Assembly (NCBI GenBank): GCA_027487435.1 | Contig: JAIYDP010000301.1 | Location: forward strand, 1-39,048 | Source: Verrucomicrobiaceae bacterium | GTDB lineage: Bacteria > Verrucomicrobiota > Verrucomicrobiia > Verrucomicrobiales > Akkermansiaceae | Direction of reading: 5' to 3' | DNA: 39,048 nt | In this document: positions 8,952-18,900 of the stretch, in pieces | How the letters are laid out: each line of letters opens with the position of its first letter | Position numbering within the stretch: position 1 is the first letter of the stretch | Program-made: the position numbers and the translations under genes | Notes under the pieces: generated by a model | Told to the model about the DNA's origin: nothing | The model's input: the letters and a program-made list of their open reading frames with translations, nothing else | Database searches by the model: none

Positions 8952-9856
8952 ACGAAAGCTGGAAGTCCTGGGTAGAAAATGCCCTGCAAACCGGTCAGCA
9001 AGGATGGAAGTCCATGCAAGGTCACATTTCCGATGTCACATCGAAAATCGGCGGGCTGACGAGCAAATTTTCGCTCGTAGGTCTCTTCCACAGCGGCGAT
9101 GAGGACAAGGAAATCATTCACTATTTCCTCATCCCCACCGCATCGCAGGAAGCACCGAGCACGCTCTACGTCATTCATAGTTTCCCACAAGGCGCGAGCC
9201 ATCCGGTGGATTTAAAAAAACATCGCATCTTTCACCTTCCGGATGCCACCGCCATGGAACGCATGCGCCAGATGGTGCTGCAATCGATCACCGCATCGAA
9301 GGTGGCGAACCATCTGCCCCACTCATCCACCGAAGCCGCGCTGATCGAGCTAGGCGAAACCATCGATGAAAACGGCACGGCCCTCAGCGGCGGCATCATG
9401 CTCATCGGCGGTGCCCTCATATTGGTCAACCCCGTCGCCGGAGCTGCGATGATCGCTGGTTCGCTGGTGCCGCAACTCGGCTCATGGATTTCCCGCAAGA
9501 CTCTTCATGGCATTGCTGGCTCATTGGCTGGCAAACGGCGGAAAAAAGAAGAAAAAATCGCCGAAAAATCCAGCCAACGCGAAATGCGGCGGTCCACTTG
9601 CGAGACCTACATCAACCCGATTTTACAACATCTCGCTATCGTCGCCTCGCCCGCCGCGCCGTCGATCAATGCTCCCGATTTCCCCCTTCCCCATCATTTC
9701 ACCAATCTTTCTTGGTACGCGCTCACCTTAGATGCCGTCTGCCAAAGCCAGTCTGATAAGCCAAAAGCCTCTGCGCAACCTTCCGCTCTGCAAGCCTCTA
9801 TCGCCGAAGCCGAAGAACTGCGACGCGCCTGGCGCAACATCCATCCACAACCCTGA
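8948..9856 (+). CDS. Unknown membrane-associated protein between ABC ATPase and permease
   Basis: I do not recognise a family for this 302-residue protein. Residues 1-45 are polar, with repeated Gly, Gln and Lys (W..WVENALQTGQQGW). Residues 55-120 look like a soluble domain (HYFLIPTASQEAPSTLYVIHSF). Residues 146-178 are glycine- and alanine-rich and strongly hydrophobic, enough for one long or two short membrane segments. A very basic stretch (GKRRKKEEK) follows at about 195-203, which suggests this side faces the cytoplasm. The gene overlaps the upstream ATPase gene by four bases and the downstream permease gene by one. Its protein may therefore be an accessory subunit or substrate-handling partner of the transporter. 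That role is inferred from position only. Confidence 0.8.
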   Translation: MNESWKSWVENALQTGQQGWKSMQGHISDVTSKIGGLTSKFSLVGLFHSGDEDKEIIHYFLIPTASQEAPSTLYVIHSFPQGASHPVDLKKHRIFHLPDATAMERMRQMVLQSITASKVANHLPHSSTEAALIELGETIDENGTALSGGIMLIGGALILVNPVAGAAMIAGSLVPQLGSWISRKTLHGIAGSLAGKRRKKEEKIAEKSSQREMRRSTCETYINPILQHLAIVASPAAPSINAPDFPLPHHFTNLSWYALTLDAVCQSQSDKPKASAQPSALQASIAEAEELRRAWRNIHPQP

Positions 9857-10704
9857 TGAACGCTCTTGCTCAACTCCGCGGTGAACTCCGCAAACTCTTC
9901 GCCCGCCCCCGCACCTGGATCGGCTACGGCGCTTTCTTGCTGATGGAGATCATCATTTTGGTGGTCTATAAGCTCGATAAATCAAAAAATTTGCTACGCA
10001 CCAACTTGGAGCGTAATGATCTGAACTTCGAGGTGTTCTACAGCTCTCTGACCATCACCTTCACCATCATGGTGTTTAGTATGTTTTTGTTAGGCTCGAT
10101 CTATTTCGCTCTTGTCGCTGGTGACATCGTTGCGAAGGAAAACGAAGACGGCAACCTGCGATTGATTTTCGCTCGCCCGATCAGTCGTCTGCAACTACTC
10201 TTGGTCAAATACGCTGCCGTCATTCTTTATACCGTGAGCTTTGTTTTTTTCGTCGGTATCACCGGCTATCTGATGGCGATCCTCGCCGTTGGCAGGGACG
10301 GTGGATTATTCATCATGGAGCCAAAGATGAAAATTTTCGCCGCCTATTCCCAGTGGAATGAAGGTGCCGCGCGCCTCGCCCTTGGAGCCCTCGGGGTGGG
10401 CATCAGCATGGTGACCATCTCGTCGATCGCCTTTATGTTTTCTTGCTTCCGCATGAAACCAGCCGCCGCTACGATCATCACCTTGAGCATCTTGTTTGTG
10501 GACATGATTCTGCAAAACTTCCCCTTCTTCCGCCCTTACGAAGAATACTTCATCACTTGGCGCATGAGCGCATGGTTGTTTCTCATGGAATATAAGATCG
10601 ACTGGCCAAAGGTGCTGGAATCTTTTGCCTTCCTCGGCGGAGTCAATGCCACAGTCTTCGTCATCGGCTGGCTAGCCTTCCAGACCCGCGATTTTAAGAC
10701 TTAA
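9856..10704 (+). CDS. ABC-2 type transporter permease
   Basis: This 282-residue integral membrane protein has about six hydrophobic segments (roughly residues 22-40, 66-95, 115-145, 168-192, 198-215 and 250-275). The segment DIVAKENEDGNLRLIFARPISRLQLLLVKY, after the second membrane helix, is the characteristic cytoplasmic loop of ABC-2 permeases (E..DGtl..l...PisR..ll..K). It pairs with the ATPase encoded at 8064-8951. It is the last gene of the operon and is separated by only 18 bp from the convergent miaB. The start ATG overlaps the previous stop by one base (TGATG). Confidence 0.9.
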   Translation: MNALAQLRGELRKLFARPRTWIGYGAFLLMEIIILVVYKLDKSKNLLRTNLERNDLNFEVFYSSLTITFTIMVFSMFLLGSIYFALVAGDIVAKENEDGNLRLIFARPISRLQLLLVKYAAVILYTVSFVFFVGITGYLMAILAVGRDGGLFIMEPKMKIFAAYSQWNEGAARLALGALGVGISMVTISSIAFMFSCFRMKPAAATIITLSILFVDMILQNFPFFRPYEEYFITWRMSAWLFLMEYKIDWPKVLESFAFLGGVNATVFVIGWLAFQTRDFKT

Positions 10705-10722
10705 CACCCTGAATTGCCACCA

Positions 10723-12114
10723 TCACACTGGCGTGCCGTAAAGCGTGAAACCCGATTGGTGATCGATGCGCAAGTCCATGATGCGGCCGCGATATTCCTC
10801 GCGCTCTCCCTCAAACACGACGATGCGATTTTGCGAGGTGCGTCCCGATAAACGGGTGTCGTTGTATCGCGACAGACCTTCGCAGAGGATCGTTTGCACC
10901 GTGCCCACACAGGCTTGGTTCTGCGCGATGGCGATGCTGTTGACCACTTCTAACAGACGCTGGTTGCGCTCTTCTTTGATGCTTTCGTCAATCTGCCCCT
11001 CCATTTCCGCCGCGGGGGTGTTGCGGCGTTTGGAATAGCGAAAGACAAAGGCGTTAGAAAATCCCACTTCTTGCACGGTGGCTATGGATGCTTGGAAATC
11101 TTCTTCGGTTTCGCTAGGAAAGCCGACGATGATGTCGGTGGTGATCGCCAAATCAGGGCGCGCGGCTTTCATTTTACGGCAGATTTCCATGAACTTCTCA
11201 TGCTTGTAGGGACGGCGCATCAATTTCAAAATGCGATCCGAGCCACTCTGCATGGGAAAATGGATGTGCGAGCACAGCTTCGGCAATTCGGCAAAAGCAG
11301 CGACGAGGTCATCGCGATAGCCAATGGGATGCGGTGAAATAAAACGAATGCGCTCGATGCCATCCACCTCATGCACCGCTTCCAAAAGCTGCACAAAGGG
11401 CGACTTGCCATCTACGTGTGGAAATTCCGTGCGACCATACAAATTGACGATTTGCCCCAGCAAGTTGACCTCGCGCACACCTTTGTCGGCAAGACGTTTC
11501 ACTTCCTCGACAATGTGGGGAATCGGACGACTGCGCTCGCGTCCACGAGTATCTGGCACGATGCAAAACGAGCAGCGCATGTTGCAGCCCTGCATGATGG
11601 AAACGAAGGCGCTGACCTGCTTTTCTTTCGTGAGGTGATCGCGAATGGTGTTTTGCGAGCCAGCTTCTTCTTCAATGTCGCAAACATTTTCGCCATACAT
11701 CGCGAGGGACGGGTCATCCATGCGCCGCTCCATGCGCTGCTTGAGAATGCCGTCCACGTAATCGAATACTTTATGATATTTCTGCGTGCCGATCACCAAG
11801 TCCAGGTGGGGAATGGAGGCAAACAACTCAGATCCACGCGACTGCGCCATGCAGCCCATGAAGCCATAGACCACGTGAGGTTTGGTGCGCCGATGCTCGC
11901 CCATGTTGCGCATTTTGCCGATGGCTTTTTGCTCGGCTTGATCGCGCACGGAGCAGGTATTGACCAATATGGCATCCGCATCGCTCTCCTCTGTGGTCAG
12001 AGTATAGCCCCCCTCGGTGAACATCCGCGCCACCTGCTCGGTATCGCGCTCATTCATCTGGCAGCCGTATGTTTTGAAAAATACTTTGGGCATAAAGGAT
12101 TGCCCCCGCACCAT
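10723..12114 (-). CDS. miaB: tRNA-2-methylthio-N6-dimethylallyladenosine synthase MiaB
   Basis: This radical-SAM methylthiotransferase modifies i6A37 of tRNAs that read UNN codons. The protein has 463 residues from the start at 12114, chosen because GGGAG lies about ten bases upstream. An ATG at 12093 (MPKVFFKTYGCQMNERD) matches the usual family N-terminus and is the alternative; the in-frame ATG at 12231 is unlikely. The N-terminal cluster cysteines are Cys18, Cys54 and Cys88. The radical-SAM cluster is CNMRCSFC (Cys177, 181 and 184). A C-terminal TRAM domain (about 400-463) is present. Length and motifs are normal for the family. It stands alone, divergent from the TPR gene. Confidence 0.97.
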   Translation of the reverse strand: MVRGQSFMPKVFFKTYGCQMNERDTEQVARMFTEGGYTLTTEESDADAILVNTCSVRDQAEQKAIGKMRNMGEHRRTKPHVVYGFMGCMAQSRGSELFASIPHLDLVIGTQKYHKVFDYVDGILKQRMERRMDDPSLAMYGENVCDIEEEAGSQNTIRDHLTKEKQVSAFVSIMQGCNMRCSFCIVPDTRGRERSRPIPHIVEEVKRLADKGVREVNLLGQIVNLYGRTEFPHVDGKSPFVQLLEAVHEVDGIERIRFISPHPIGYRDDLVAAFAELPKLCSHIHFPMQSGSDRILKLMRRPYKHEKFMEICRKMKAARPDLAITTDIIVGFPSETEEDFQASIATVQEVGFSNAFVFRYSKRRNTPAAEMEGQIDESIKEERNQRLLEVVNSIAIAQNQACVGTVQTILCEGLSRYNDTRLSGRTSQNRIVVFEGEREEYRGRIMDLRIDHQSGFTLYGTPV

Positions 12115-12259
12115 GAAAAGGCTTCTCCCTGCTGTCAAGTGAAGAACTTTTCCGCCATCAGCGCTTTGGATTGTCTTTTCCATGAAAAAAATGCAAATAT
12201 TCCTCACTCCCACCAAGAATCTCCTTGCCAAGATCAGGGTCTCTGCTTATCACGTTGTC

Positions 12260-13045
12260 ATGACCACTTCTCGTTATTGGATCACCATTTTCCTAGCAGG
12301 TTTTTTGCAAAATCTTTCGGCACAAGAGCAAGCCCCAGAACCCGCTGCGCAGGCTCCCGTGAAGAGCGATGAAACCGTGAGGTCTCCGAATCAAATTGCA
12401 TTTACCAACCTCCCTGAAGAGAAGCGCGAAACGTTCTTCAAGCACCGCCGAGAAGCCTATCGCCTTTTTAACGACAAACGCATCGTTGAAGCCCATGAGG
12501 AAATCCTCAGCTCAATGAAAGTTTTCGGCGATGACCCAGAAACGCTGAACCTTCTTGGCAGTTGTTACGTGGAGTTTCGCGACTTTCCCAAGGCGAAACT
12601 TTACTATGATCAAGCAATCAAGCTGGCTCCTGATGTGACCTCGATCCTCTTCAATATTTTGGAGATGGAATTCGTAACCAGAAATTGGCAAAAATGCCTC
12701 GATCAAGCGAAATACCTACTCACCAAGCTTCCCGCAGAAGAAGTCGCCACACGTCGGCTTGCCGAGTTCAAAATGTTGCTTTGCTACCAAGCACTTGGCA
12801 ACGATGCCGAGGCCGAAAAGCTCGCGAATTTATACGATCCTCTCAAAGAAGACACCCCTTTTTACTACATAGCACAAGCAGCTCTCTGCTATAAGAAAAA
12901 AGATACGGTTGCCGCTGAAGAATGGAATACAAGAGCCATGCGTGTTTTCAATAATCCGGGCATTATCGCACCTTGGCAGGATACTCTGATTGAATATGGC
13001 TACATCAAGAGCTTCTATGGTGGTGAGCAAACCGAAACGAAATAA
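12260..13045 (+). CDS. Secreted TPR-repeat protein
   Basis: This 261-residue protein starts at 12260, where MTTSRYWITIFLAGFLQNLSAQ forms a signal peptide with cleavage likely after LSA. An upstream in-frame ATG at 12182 would bury this signal. After a proline- and alanine-rich stretch come TPR-like helical pairs: 'AYRLFNDKRIVEAHEEILSSMKVFGDDPETLNLLGSCYVEFRDFPKAKLYYDQAIKLAPD', then further 'ALGNDAEAEKLANLY' and 'AALCYKKKDTVAAEEWNTRAM' repeats. TPRs mediate protein-protein contacts; no partner is evident from the neighbours. It is divergent from miaB with 145 bp between their starts, and recN follows in the same direction after about 150 bp. Confidence 0.8.
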   Translation: MTTSRYWITIFLAGFLQNLSAQEQAPEPAAQAPVKSDETVRSPNQIAFTNLPEEKRETFFKHRREAYRLFNDKRIVEAHEEILSSMKVFGDDPETLNLLGSCYVEFRDFPKAKLYYDQAIKLAPDVTSILFNILEMEFVTRNWQKCLDQAKYLLTKLPAEEVATRRLAEFKMLLCYQALGNDAEAEKLANLYDPLKEDTPFYYIAQAALCYKKKDTVAAEEWNTRAMRVFNNPGIIAPWQDTLIEYGYIKSFYGGEQTETK

Positions 13046-13061
13046 AGCGTCTTTTTTCGTT
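13036..13061 (+). terminator. Candidate terminator hairpin overlapping the TPR gene stop
   Basis: AACGAAA (13036-13042) and AAAG (13044-13047) pair with CTTT (13051-13054) and TTTCGTT (13055-13061), leaving a three-base loop and one bulged T. The hairpin spans the TAA stop. The following bases contain several T residues but no clean T-run, so termination is only a possibility. Confidence 0.3.
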
Positions 13062-13195
13062 AGTGTTATTCTCGCAATTCATGCGAGTGGGCAGAAGACA
13101 TCGACGGCATCAAAGCCTATGCTAGAGATTTTCTAGCCTATATGCTTTCGAAATGATTGTCATCCCCACATCTTCTTCGTAATCTCCCGCGCGCC

Positions 13196-14848
13196 ATGTT
13201 GACCCTGTTGAAAATACGCAACCTTGCTCTCGTCGATGAACTCACTTGGGAACTCGATCGCGGATTAATCGGAGTCACCGGCGAAACAGGTGCGGGAAAA
13301 TCTGTCATCGTTGGCGCGTTAAAGCTGGTTCTCGGCGAGCGCGCGGAAAAATCACTCATCCGCACAGGAGAAGACCATTGCTCGGTAGAAGCTGTGTTTC
13401 AACTCACGACCGCCGAGGAAATCTCACATATTTTGCAGGCCAATGGCTTCGAATTCGATGCTGCTGATGATCTCATCATTCGTCGAGTGATCGGTTCGAC
13501 TACCAACCGACAATTCATCAATGACTCGCCCGTAACCTTAGGGTTGCTGAAAAAAATCGGCGAGCACCTCGTCGATCTCCACGGCCCCCACGACCACCAA
13601 TCGCTTCTTTCCACAGAACGGCAAATGGCGATGCTTGATGCCTACGCCGGGGCGGATGATTCTGTTGCGAGCTATCGTGCACTGTGGCATGAATGGCGCA
13701 CCGCACTGACCGATTGGCAGGAGTTACGGGATGCTGATGCCATTTCCACCCGCGAGCTGGATCTATTGCGCCATCAAGTCGAAGAAATCAATGCGGCTCA
13801 TTTTCAAGCAGACGAAGAAGCGGAACTGATGAACCGCTACCGCAGAGCTAGCAGTTCTGCACGCCTCGTCGAAAACACTTCCGCAGCCATCGCGTTGTTG
13901 AGTGATGACGAAAATGGCATTCTTCATCAAATCACCGACCTCCAACGCCTGATTCGCGACCTAGAAAAGCTTGACCCCTCGACGTCCGACCGCTGCAAAG
14001 GCCTTGCAACGGCTTCTGTCGAGCTACAAGATCTCGAAGCAACTCTTGCTGACTATCTCGATGAATTGGACACCAACCCGGAAGAGTCCGCCGCGCTTGA
14101 AGACCGCGTCAATTTGCTCGAATCTCTGAAACGCAAATACGGCGGCAGCATTGCCAGCATTCTTGAAACCCGCGACGAAGCAGCGGCTCGCCTCGACACG
14201 ATGGAGAATCGAAGCGAAAAACTCGCAACCCTCGAAGCTCGCGTGACCCATAAACGCCGCGAACTCGATGCCGCCGCAGCGAAGTTAAGCAGCATTCGCA
14301 GAAAGTCCGCGCCACATCTGGCAAAAGAAATCGCCACGCAGCTCAAAGATCTCGGTTTCAAACAAAGCGCTTTTGAAATCTCCCTCATCCCGCTCAGCGA
14401 CCCCAGCTCTCAAGGCATAGAATCTGCCGATTTCCTCTTCGGCCCTAACCCTGGCGAGCCTCTCCACCCGCTGCGCAACATTGCATCCAGCGGGGAAATC
14501 AGCCGCGTGATGCTCGCTGTAAAAAGTGCCCTCGCCGATCAAGATGCTACACCGCTGATGGTGTTTGACGAAATCGATGCCAATGTTGGTGGAGAAGTCG
14601 CCAAAGCCGTAGGCCGCAAAATGGCTGTCTTAGGTGCACGGCACCAAGTCATCGCCATCACCCATTTCCCGCAAGTTGCTGCCACTGCCGCGAAGCATTT
14701 CGTTGTTCAAAAAGAAGTCTCTCAAGGCCGCACTCGTTCGCGCCTGTTTCCCGTCATCGGCGAGGCACGTATCGAAGAATTAGTGCGCATGCTCGGCGGA
14801 GGCGGCGAGTCGGCCCGTGCCATGGCACGTAGCCTACTCGACGGATAG
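13196..14848 (+). CDS. recN: DNA repair protein RecN
   Basis: This 550-residue SMC-like ATPase acts in recombinational repair of double-strand breaks. The start at 13196 (MLTLLKIRNLALVDEL) matches the family N-terminus; an in-frame ATG 13 residues upstream adds residues absent from RecN. Walker A is GETGAGKS (29-36). A long coiled-coil region occupies about residues 150-380. The ABC-type signature SSGEISRVMLA (about 431) and Walker B MVFDEIDANVGG (about 455-466) are followed by the characteristic ITHFPQVAA motif. Length and all motifs are normal. It converges with the MoxR gene; 108 bp between them contain a solo copy of the repeat end described separately. No LexA-type operator was recognised upstream. 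Confidence 0.96.
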   Translation: MLTLLKIRNLALVDELTWELDRGLIGVTGETGAGKSVIVGALKLVLGERAEKSLIRTGEDHCSVEAVFQLTTAEEISHILQANGFEFDAADDLIIRRVIGSTTNRQFINDSPVTLGLLKKIGEHLVDLHGPHDHQSLLSTERQMAMLDAYAGADDSVASYRALWHEWRTALTDWQELRDADAISTRELDLLRHQVEEINAAHFQADEEAELMNRYRRASSSARLVENTSAAIALLSDDENGILHQITDLQRLIRDLEKLDPSTSDRCKGLATASVELQDLEATLADYLDELDTNPEESAALEDRVNLLESLKRKYGGSIASILETRDEAAARLDTMENRSEKLATLEARVTHKRRELDAAAAKLSSIRRKSAPHLAKEIATQLKDLGFKQSAFEISLIPLSDPSSQGIESADFLFGPNPGEPLHPLRNIASSGEISRVMLAVKSALADQDATPLMVFDEIDANVGGEVAKAVGRKMAVLGARHQVIAITHFPQVAATAAKHFVVQKEVSQGRTRSRLFPVIGEARIEELVRMLGGGGESARAMARSLLDG

Positions 14849-14931
14849 CAGGTCTCCACTTGCTGAACGCGACAACGTGAAACCGAGAGTAGGTTCTCTC
14901 TTTGCGACGCTATCGAGAATATCTGCGGCAG

Positions 14932-14951
14932 GACTTCGGATTTCGGGTTTA
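14932..14951. repeat. Solo end of the 20-bp inverted-repeat family
   Basis: GACTTCGGATTTCGGGTTTA differs at one position from the terminal repeat consensus of the elements at 671-795 and 38430-38600. It lies between the convergent recN and MoxR genes. A degraded opposite end may lie near 14878-14893 (TGAAACCGAGAGTAGG), but the match is poor. Confidence 0.55.
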
Positions 14952-14956
14952 ACGGA

Positions 14957-15859
14957 TCAAGGCACTGCCGTCTGCTCTAACGCAGCACGGATCAGCAACA
15001 TCGGATCGGAGCCATCTTCGGGCATGAGTCGATGACGCATCACCGCTGCGAAGAGTTGCTGAACGTGATCGGGATGAACCTCGCTAGCATCCTCTAGCCA
15101 AGCACGTGCCTTGGCTGCTTTCATCAAATGCAACAAGGAGCGTACGGATACACTGCCCTCCCCTCCTCCAAGACGACGCAGCGCATCGCCGAGCGTCGCC
15201 ATGTATTCTGCAACTGCTGCATGCAAAAAGACGGCATCGACCTTTTTCTGTAAAGCAAGGATTTCTTGGGTTTCTAACAACGGGTTCCCTGCAACAAGGA
15301 TCTTGCCCTCGGCATGATCTAACAAAAGCTGGGCCTGAATCGCCGGTGACGGCATTTCCATACGAAAAGAGAGCAAAAATCGATCCAACTGCGGCTCCGG
15401 CAAGGGAAATGTTCCCGTGCTGTGCATGTCATTTTGTGTGGCAATCACCAAAAACGGCTCTGGCAACGGATGAGTCACGCCATCTAAGGTCACTTGATTC
15501 TCGCTCATGCATTCGAGAAGTGCCGACTGCACCCGCGGCGAGGTTCGATTGATCTCATCCGCTAGTACGCAATTTGCAAAGATCGGCCCTGGAATGAAAT
15601 GAAAATCCCCATGGTTCATGCGATACAAGGAATAACCCAAAAGATCCGACGGCAGCAAATCCGGAGTAAATTGCACGCGCTTGAAAACCCCATGGATGGA
15701 GCGAGCTAGCGTGGCCGCCAAAGATGTTTTACCAATACCCGGAGGGCCTTCTACCAGCACATGCCCGCGCGCAAGCAAAGCTGTGATCAATAACTCAGCA
15801 GCATCATCTGAACCAAGAACAGTGGTGCGCAGGCGTTGGCGTAACAATTCCAATGACAT
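14957..15859 (-). CDS. MoxR-family AAA+ ATPase (orphan)
   Basis: This 300-residue AAA+ protein is of the MoxR Proper type. Walker A is GPPGIGKT (38-45), Walker B VLADEINR (98-105), sensor 1 ATQN (140-143) and the arginine-finger region LDRF (158-161); the segment GTFPLPEPQLDRF is diagnostic of MoxR. Such ATPases normally work with a VWA protein and sit next to DUF58 and VWA genes as chaperone or cofactor-insertion systems. Here neither neighbour is such a gene: recN converges on one side and the esterase diverges on the other. Its partner must be elsewhere, unless it cooperates with the VWA protein at 20121-21242, which already has its own YehL-type ATPase. The C-terminal lid domain appears complete but short. 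Confidence 0.92.
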   Translation of the reverse strand: MSLELLRQRLRTTVLGSDDAAELLITALLARGHVLVEGPPGIGKTSLAATLARSIHGVFKRVQFTPDLLPSDLLGYSLYRMNHGDFHFIPGPIFANCVLADEINRTSPRVQSALLECMSENQVTLDGVTHPLPEPFLVIATQNDMHSTGTFPLPEPQLDRFLLSFRMEMPSPAIQAQLLLDHAEGKILVAGNPLLETQEILALQKKVDAVFLHAAVAEYMATLGDALRRLGGGEGSVSVRSLLHLMKAAKARAWLEDASEVHPDHVQQLFAAVMRHRLMPEDGSDPMLLIRAALEQTAVP

Positions 15860-15934
15860 AGGACACCGCTAACTAGCCGCAAAACCTACGAAATGGCAAG
15901 AACTGCTTGCACGGAAAACGATGAGCAAAATGGA

Positions 15935-15966
15935 TTGACAAAAAAATCAGCTTCGATTGAATCAAT
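15935..15966 (+). promoter_or_regulatory. Candidate promoter and palindromic operator of the esterase gene
   Basis: A consensus -35 box TTGACA at 15935-15940 is followed after 16 bases by TTGAAT at 15957-15962, four of six matches to a -10 box. A perfect 11-bp palindrome ATTGAATCAAT (15956-15966) overlaps the -10 and could be an operator. The expected transcript start falls within a base or two of the ATG at 15971, which together with the lack of a Shine-Dalgarno sequence suggests a leaderless mRNA. Confidence 0.35.
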
Positions 15967-15970
15967 AGCA

Positions 15971-18900
15971 ATGAAACTAAATCATTTTCATTGTTTCATA
16001 AAAGCTCTCGGCTTTGCCATCCTCTGGCAAGTGATGGTCGCCCAAGGGTTTTCGCAAGCACCAGCTTACTATTTACCTTCGAGCGCATCCTTTGTACGCG
16101 GTGTGATTGCGGTGGAGAACTCCGCTCTTACGCAGCCGGCTTGGCAAGCGTTTGCGGATCGGAACTCGGTCATATTAGCAGTGGCAGGAGCGAATCCGCA
16201 AAGTTCCTTGGCCAGTCTGGCCACAGCAACAGGCCGGACGGAGATCAATGTAGCTCCTTACGTGCCCTATGGTCTATCCGCTGGAGGACGTAGCGCGATT
16301 CAAACGTCGGTGACGAACCCCACCCGTTGCCTTGCCGTGATCTCACACCATCCAGGCCGCATGTTCATGACGGGAAATGATGGCTTTAACTTCAACCGCC
16401 TCGATGGAACAGTGGCCGCCAACACTTTGTTTTCATTCGCTCCTGCCTTTCCTGTGCCTGCCATCTTTCTAGCAGCAGAACGCGACAACTTGAGTGGCTT
16501 CGTCCTACCGACGGAGAATTTTGAAATTGGACGCCGCATCGGCGATGCTCCTTGGTGTCTCATCACCGAGCCAAATGTACAGCACACTGGCACCGCGATG
16601 CCTGCCACACTGGTAACACTGATTTTGGAAGGCATGATCACCCGTCGTCTGCCAGTAGCAAACTGGCCAGCCAATCAAGCACCTGTGCTACGCACCTTGG
16701 ACCTAACCACAGGTTGGTTGGCGGACGTTGTGACGAAGGTGATTGCTCCCTACAACAGCTTTTCAGGCGACCGCACCCGAGCTGCCTGGTTACCTAACCA
16801 AGCCTGTGCCGAAGCGTGGGCTGCCTTCGTGATAGCTCACCCATTTCGCCGCCCTACTCAAACCGTTGCATTGCCAAGCACGGTATCGAACCTACAAATC
16901 TTCGACCCTGCAACCAATGTCATCCATCCCTCGGATCAGGCGGGAGGTACGAGCGGGGAAGCAGCGTGGAAAGTTTGTGCCAATCTAAAAATTGCAGATC
17001 TTTGTTATGTCGCCGCACATGGATCGGCGATTTATAGCGTGCCAAATATCGTGGCCGGTGCCGATTGGATCCGCCCTCGCGAGGATGCAACAGCCTTCAC
17101 GGGTGCCACTTTGCTCAGCTTCACGCTGACAAAAGATGCCGACGTTTACATCGCCCACGACAATGGCATCGTGAACAAGCCTTCCTGGCTAGCGGGTTGG
17201 ACCGACACGGGGCAGAATCTAACGCTTGGCACCGGCACGAATCTTTTTACTAACCCCTTTGCCATGCGCTTGTTCAAAAAGAGCTTCAGCACCGGTCAGA
17301 GCGTGGTTTTGGGCGCCAATGGTGCCACCTCTGCAACACGGATGTATCTGACACTCATCCAACCCACCGCCGCTAGTCCAAGCAACGAAGTATCCGTTGT
17401 TGTTTCCGATGCTAACGCATCCGAGGCAGGCCTTGATCCGGGTGCTTTCACCGTGACTCGTGGCAGTGTGACTGCTGGAACCGTTTCCATTAACTATATC
17501 CTCAGCGGTAGTGCCACAAGCGATGGCGACTATGCCATGCTCAGCGGCAGCGTGACGATTCTGGAGGGCCAAAGCTCGGCTAGCATTGCCATCACACCGA
17601 TACAAGACACCTTGGTGGAAGGAGATGAAATCGTGACCCTTACGCTATTAGCGGGCGCTGGTTACAGTCTCCGCACACCGAGCGTTGGCAGCGTTACCAT
17701 CGCGGATGATGATGGTGAGACAAAACCCCTGGTGAGCCTGAGTTTATCGCCGACAAGTGCTACGGAAGGAAATGCGACACCTGTGAACGTCACGCTCACT
17801 CGGACTGGTTCTATCGCACTGCCATTGAACGTCACATTATCACTCACTGGGGATGCCGGTATGGGGGCAGACTATTCAACTTTTTCCTTAAACCAAACCA
17901 TTCCCGCTGGTTCTCTAACACATAACTTCATCGTCTCGGTGATCGACGATACGGATTGGGAACCCACGGAAACGATGACCCTAACAGTTCTCTCCACCAC
18001 TACATACGATGCCGAGCTTCAAGCGAGCGGCACTTTGATGATCATCGACAATGAGCCTCTTCCACCTACATCGACGGTATCGGTGACGGCTTCCCCATCT
18101 CAGGCTCCAGAAACGGGATCCACGGTGGGAGTCTTCACATTGACCCGCACAGGCAGCACGATCTCACCATTGATCGTCAATCTCGCGATCAGTGGCACAG
18201 CTACGAGTGGTGATGACTATATACCACTGCCACTCACCGTGACATTTGCCGCTGGTCAAAGCACAGCCACACTATCTTGCACTCCTCTGGACGATCTCAT
18301 CGCTTCGGAAGGCAGCGAAAGCGTGATCCTTAGCATCGGAACGGGAGTTGGATACAGTGCAGGCAATCCATCGAATGCCACTTTTCTCATCTCAGATAAT
18401 GAAAACAACTTGCGCTCGATTTTGGCAGGTGTCACCTATGCAACGATGACCTCAGGAGATCTCAAGCTCGATCTATATTTACCTCGAAATGTCAGTGGCC
18501 CCACACCCTGCGTGATCAGCATTCATGGGGGCGGTTGGCAAAACGGCACCCGCAGTCCCAATGGTGCTGCCAGCGATTTCAACACTCTGGGCATTGCCGT
18601 TGCTGCGATTAGTTACAGGCTCAGCGGTGTGGCACCATGGCCCGCACAACTGCATGATGTAAAAGCCTCCATCCGCTGGTTGCGTGCGAATGCCACCACT
18701 TATAATCTGGACCCCAACCGTTTCGGCACATGGGGTATTTCGGCAGGAGCACATATCTCTTGCATGGCTGCAACTACGGGAGGTAGCGCGAACATCATCG
18801 TCGGCAGCACACACACTGATTTGGAAGGAAACACGGGAGCGCATTGGAATCAGAGTGATGCGATCCAAGCGGCTGCGTCTTGGTTTGCCCCGACGGATTT

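Noticed and set aside
11371..12372. A 333-codon plus-strand frame opposite miaB
   Set aside because: It covers miaB in antisense and runs into the TPR gene in another frame; no signal, motif or start context supports it.
13071..13137. Two small hairpins (CTCGCA..TGCGAG at 13071-13087 and GCTAGA..TCTAGC near 13121-13137) before recN as an SOS operator or terminator
   Set aside because: Neither matches a LexA box I know for this group and neither is followed by a T-run, so no regulatory call was made.
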